This document shows, piece by piece, positions 40,361 through 42,878 of a DNA stretch of 42,878 nt (the first letter of the stretch is position 1; each line of letters starts with the position of its first letter). The translations under genes were made by a program, and so were the position numbers. The notes beneath the pieces were generated by a model. It searched no databases and was not told the DNA's origin. It was given only the letters and a program-made list of their open reading frames with translations. This DNA is from Streptomyces phaeoluteigriseus (GTDB taxonomy: Bacteria > Actinomycetota > Actinomycetes > Streptomycetales > Streptomycetaceae), in NCBI RefSeq assembly GCF_001896135.2, contig NZ_MPOH02000011.1:1113173-1156050 (forward strand). The letters are read 5' to 3'.

Positions 40361-41226
40361 GCGGTCACCGTCCGGCTCTCGCTGTCGAGGGTGAGCAGAT
40401 AGCCGTCCTCCAGGGTGGGTTCGAGCAGGTGGGCGCCCTCCGGCGGGTCTCCGACGTTGCGGAAGGTGCCGGTGCCGGTGCGCCAGCCGGCCAGGGCGGC
40501 CGGGTCCCGCTCCGCGCTGCTCCAGACGCGGCCGGCCGCGCGTGCGGTCAGTTCGGCGGGGGTTCCCTCGAAGCGGACGCGGCCCTGGGCGAGGACCACG
40601 ACCCGGTGGCAGAGCATCGCCACGTCCTCGGTCTGGTGGGTGGAGAGCAGGACCGTGCGCCCCTCGCCGGCCTCGGCGATCAGTCCGCGGAAGCGCATGC
40701 GCTGTTCCGGGTCGAGGCCGACGGTCGGTTCGTCCAGGACGAGGAAGCCGGGGTCGCCGACGAGCGCGGCGGCCAGCGCGACACGCTGCCGCATGCCGCC
40801 GGACAGCCGCTTGATCCGCTTGCCCCGCACGTCCGCGAGATCGACGGCGTCCAGCACGCGCCGCACCTCGCGGTGCCGGGCCGCACGGTCGGTCAGTTCC
40901 TTCAGGATCGCCACGTAGTCGACGAACGCGAAGGCCGTGAAGTCCGGGTGGAAGCCGGGCGTCTGCGGCAGATAGCCGAGCGCGCGGCGCAGGGCCAGGC
41001 GGCCGGCCGAGGTACCGGGGTCGTGGCCCAGGGCGGTGAACTCGCCCCGGTCCGGCGGTACGGCTGTGGCGAGCACCCGCAACAGGGTGGTCTTTCCGGC
41101 GCCGTTGGGGCCGAGCAGGCCGGTCACGCCTCGCGTCAGCCGCAGCGAGACGCCGTCCAGGGCGTGGGTGCCGCCGTAGCGCAGGGACAGGCCGGTGGCC
41201 GTCACGGTGGTGGGCGGGGTGGTCAT
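40357..41226 (-). CDS. ABC transporter ATP-binding protein
   Basis: 289 residues. Walker A GPNGAGKTT, signature LSGGMRQRV, Walker B FLVLDEPTVGLD and switch LLSTHQTEDV. The long C-terminal tail (after 220) is typical of ABC-2-type efflux ATPases such as those paired with DrrB-like permeases. The neighbouring permease overlaps by four bases, so the pair forms one transporter. Confidence 0.93.
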   Translation of the reverse strand: MTTPPTTVTATGLSLRYGGTHALDGVSLRLTRGVTGLLGPNGAGKTTLLRVLATAVPPDRGEFTALGHDPGTSAGRLALRRALGYLPQTPGFHPDFTAFAFVDYVAILKELTDRAARHREVRRVLDAVDLADVRGKRIKRLSGGMRQRVALAAALVGDPGFLVLDEPTVGLDPEQRMRFRGLIAEAGEGRTVLLSTHQTEDVAMLCHRVVVLAQGRVRFEGTPAELTARAAGRVWSSAERDPAALAGWRTGTGTFRNVGDPPEGAHLLEPTLEDGYLLTLDSESRTVTA

Positions 41227-41273
41227 GCGGGGCTCCTGGGGTTCCGGTCGGTGGGCGCTGGCGGGCGGGGGCG

Positions 41274-42116
41274 TCATACGGCGCCGCCGTCCACGAAGCC
41301 GCCCGCGGGACGCGTGTCGAAACGGTCCCGGGTCTGGTAGAGCAGGACGGTGGCGAGAGCCGCTATGGCCGCCGCGGCCGACTGCCCGGCCGCCGTGAAG
41401 GGCACGAGCGTGGAGTGGGAGTGCGCCTGTGACTGCGCCACCACCAGCAGCGTCAGCCAGGCGCCGCCCACCAGGCCGGGCGCGAGGACCGGACCCAGCC
41501 GAGGGGTCAGCGCCAGGCCGGTCGCGGTCAGGGCGACCGCTGGCAGCAGCCAGGTCAGGGCCAGCAGCCCGTACTCCGGCAGGGCGAGGGTGGCAAGGCC
41601 GTTGAACGCGAGGCCCGCGGTCAGCACCGCGACCGTCCGGATCATCAGCAGCCGGAAGCCGTGCATCGGGGCGACGACAGCCATCTCGTACGACGGGTCG
41701 AGGGCCGGCCCGTACGACAGGGCGACCCCGCCGAGCGGGAGGAGCGGGGCGAGGGCGAGGAACAGCGCGGGCCGGTCCACCAGGTGCACGGCCAGGACCG
41801 TCATCACCAGCAGGGACAGCACCGCCAGCAACCACGACCGGCGCAGCACCGGGGTGGCCGTCAGGAGCCGGGCGGTGTGGTCGGCCACACCGAGCCGCAC
41901 CAGCAGCCGCTCGACCAGGCTCGGCCGGGGCGCGTCCAGCTCGGCGTCCAGCCGCTCCCAGGCTTCGTCCAGCGCGACCGGGTCGGCCGCCCCGGCGAGC
42001 CGCGACCGGCACTGGGCGCACCCCGTGAGGTGCGTGTCGGCGGACCACAGCAGGGGGGCCGCCAACTCGCCCCGCGCGTAGGCCCGCAGGTCCTCGTCCG
42101 CCACGTGCCACGTCAT
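41274..42116 (-). CDS. Zinc-finger polytopic membrane anti-sigma factor
   Basis: 280 residues. The N-terminal 45 hold the anti-sigma zinc motif HxxxCxxC in THLTGCAQC, and the rest has six or so hydrophobic segments (LLAVLSLLVMTVLAVHLV, LALAPLLPLGGVALSYG, VAVLTAGLAFNGLATLAL, LLALTWLLPAVALTATG, VGGAWLTLLVVAQ, AAAAIAALATVLLY). Classical ZAS anti-sigmas have one helix; the multi-pass form is less usual. It follows the ECF sigma gene by 67 bases and would hold that sigma at the membrane. ATG at 42116. Confidence 0.8.
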   Translation of the reverse strand: MTWHVADEDLRAYARGELAAPLLWSADTHLTGCAQCRSRLAGAADPVALDEAWERLDAELDAPRPSLVERLLVRLGVADHTARLLTATPVLRRSWLLAVLSLLVMTVLAVHLVDRPALFLALAPLLPLGGVALSYGPALDPSYEMAVVAPMHGFRLLMIRTVAVLTAGLAFNGLATLALPEYGLLALTWLLPAVALTATGLALTPRLGPVLAPGLVGGAWLTLLVVAQSQAHSHSTLVPFTAAGQSAAAAIAALATVLLYQTRDRFDTRPAGGFVDGGAV

Positions 42117-42183
42117 GCCAGGACCTCCTTCACTCTGCCGGCCTCCACGCATCCGCGCGGGCGCCCTTCCGTCACGTACCGCC

Positions 42184-42735
42184 TCATGCCAGCGCCTCCC
42201 GCAGTTGCTTGCGGGCCCGCTGGGCCCGCGTCTTGACCGTGCCCGGGGGGATGCCGAGCAGGACGGCGGCCTCCCGGGTGGTGAGTCCGTCGATGACGGT
42301 GGCCTGGAGGACCGCCCGCAACTCCGGTGAGAGGCGGGTGAGGGCACCGGCGAGGTCCCCGTGCTCCACTCCCGCGAGCACCCGCTCCTCCGCCGAGGCC
42401 TCGTCGCGATGGCGCAGCCGGGCCAGCGCCTGGCGCAGCCGCCCCCGTGCCCCGTCACCGCGCACGGCGTCGACGAGGCGACGGGAACCGATGCGCCACA
42501 GCCAGCCGGCCGCGTCCTCGGAGTGGCCCTCCGCACGGAAGCGGGCGGTACCGCGCCACACCGCGAGGAACGTGTCCTGGACGACGTCGTCGACTATCGC
42601 GGCGTCGGCGCAGCGGCTGCGCATGCGCGCGGTCAGCCACGGCGCGTATCGCCGGTACAGCTCCTCGAAGGCGTGACGGTCCCCGTCTGCCGCGATGGCC
42701 CGCAGCAGCTCCCCGTCGCTTCTCGTTTCGCTCAC
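42184..42735 (-). CDS. ECF RNA polymerase sigma factor
   Basis: 183 residues. Region 2 HAFEELYRRYAPWLTARMRSRC then VDDVVQDTFLAVWRG, region 4 LSPELRAVLQATVIDGLTTREAAVLLGIPPGTVKTRAQRARKQL. No region 3, hence ECF type. The start GTG 42735 has GAGGGG a few bases upstream. First gene of an operon that runs through the zinc-finger anti-sigma and the ABC transporter genes to 37983, which may be its own regulon. The 42736-42878 stretch upstream contains an A6 tract near 42787 and no further gene. Confidence 0.93.
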   Translation of the reverse strand: MSETRSDGELLRAIAADGDRHAFEELYRRYAPWLTARMRSRCADAAIVDDVVQDTFLAVWRGTARFRAEGHSEDAAGWLWRIGSRRLVDAVRGDGARGRLRQALARLRHRDEASAEERVLAGVEHGDLAGALTRLSPELRAVLQATVIDGLTTREAAVLLGIPPGTVKTRAQRARKQLREALA

Positions 42736-42878
42736 ATCCCCTCATCGGACGAGCCCCGCCGATCGGTTCACGATTCGGCACCCGAATTTTTTCGCCCCCT
42801 CGCCCCACCACCGACCTCGCCCCACTACGCGGCCTCACCCCACCGCTCACCGCCCAGTGACCGCCGCCCACCCCCCAC

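Noticed and set aside
42736..42800. ECF autoregulatory promoter before the sigma gene
   Set aside because: A TGAACC and a CGTC are present, but only 13 bases apart, shorter than the usual 16 or so.
1..42878. CRISPR arrays, insertion sequences, prophage genes, rRNA or tRNA
   Set aside because: No spacer-repeat pattern, transposase, integrase or tRNA-like cloverleaf was seen; the repeats found are contiguous tandem units.

Overview
The window is a chromosomal segment of a Streptomyces species. Base composition is very GC-rich with third-codon-position G/C bias. Several genes are actinobacterial or Streptomyces markers: the nitrogen regulator GlnR, the DevA/DevB/DevE developmental trio, RsiG (the c-di-GMP-dependent anti-sigma factor for WhiG), the nickel regulator Nur, mycothiol synthase MshD and several Streptomyces DUF families. 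From memory, S. coelicolor carries the counterparts glnR (SCO4159), nur (SCO4179) and devA (SCO4190) in one chromosomal stretch. The gene order here fits conserved core synteny rather than an island.

Layout. 0-8.5 kb: a methyltransferase, a GNAT acetyltransferase, a HAD phosphatase, a HelD-like RNA-polymerase-associated helicase, a divergent TetR/quinone-oxidoreductase pair around a palindromic operator, and a tandem two-domain phosphotransferase. 8.5-14.3 kb: development block with devA-devB, a small membrane protein, the paralogue devE, an Eis-like acetyltransferase and rsiG. 14.4-17.5 kb: dtd, ygfZ, nur, a nitrobindin and a 32-residue membrane microprotein. 17.5-22.7 kb: sulfur-handling genes (DsrE-like, DUF1416, thiosulfate sulfurtransferase with a leader peptide, MoaD-like carrier) among DUF3099, DUF2993 and membrane proteins. 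22.8-25.7 kb: hydrolase, glnR and a LacI regulator. 25.8-29.5 kb: a membrane-anchored serine protease with its own two-component system, preceded by 11-bp direct repeats. 29.6-31.7 kb: a secreted pectate lyase-pectin methylesterase fusion. 31.8-37 kb: an orphan 92-residue ORF, an ABC half-exporter, two nearly identical 38-residue lysine-rich microproteins and a Tat-type secreted 5'-nucleotidase. 37-42.7 kb: mshD, then a five-gene ECF sigma / polytopic zinc-finger anti-sigma / ABC transporter operon.

Three patterns stand out. (1) Six genes carry a single-base frameshift, and each is restored to one clean ORF by changing one base. That looks more like sequence or assembly error than decay. (2) At least eleven genes have a TANNNT hexamer six or seven bases before the start codon and no Shine-Dalgarno sequence, so leaderless mRNAs are likely common here. 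(3) Many intergenic gaps hold short tandem repeats (14-33 bp units).

The best candidates for undescribed biology are the duplicated lysine-rich microproteins at 34.07-34.39 kb, the duplicated devA/devE control region with a palindrome exactly 87 bp from each start, the cysA leader peptide with its hairpin, and the 32-residue membrane microprotein beside nitrobindin.
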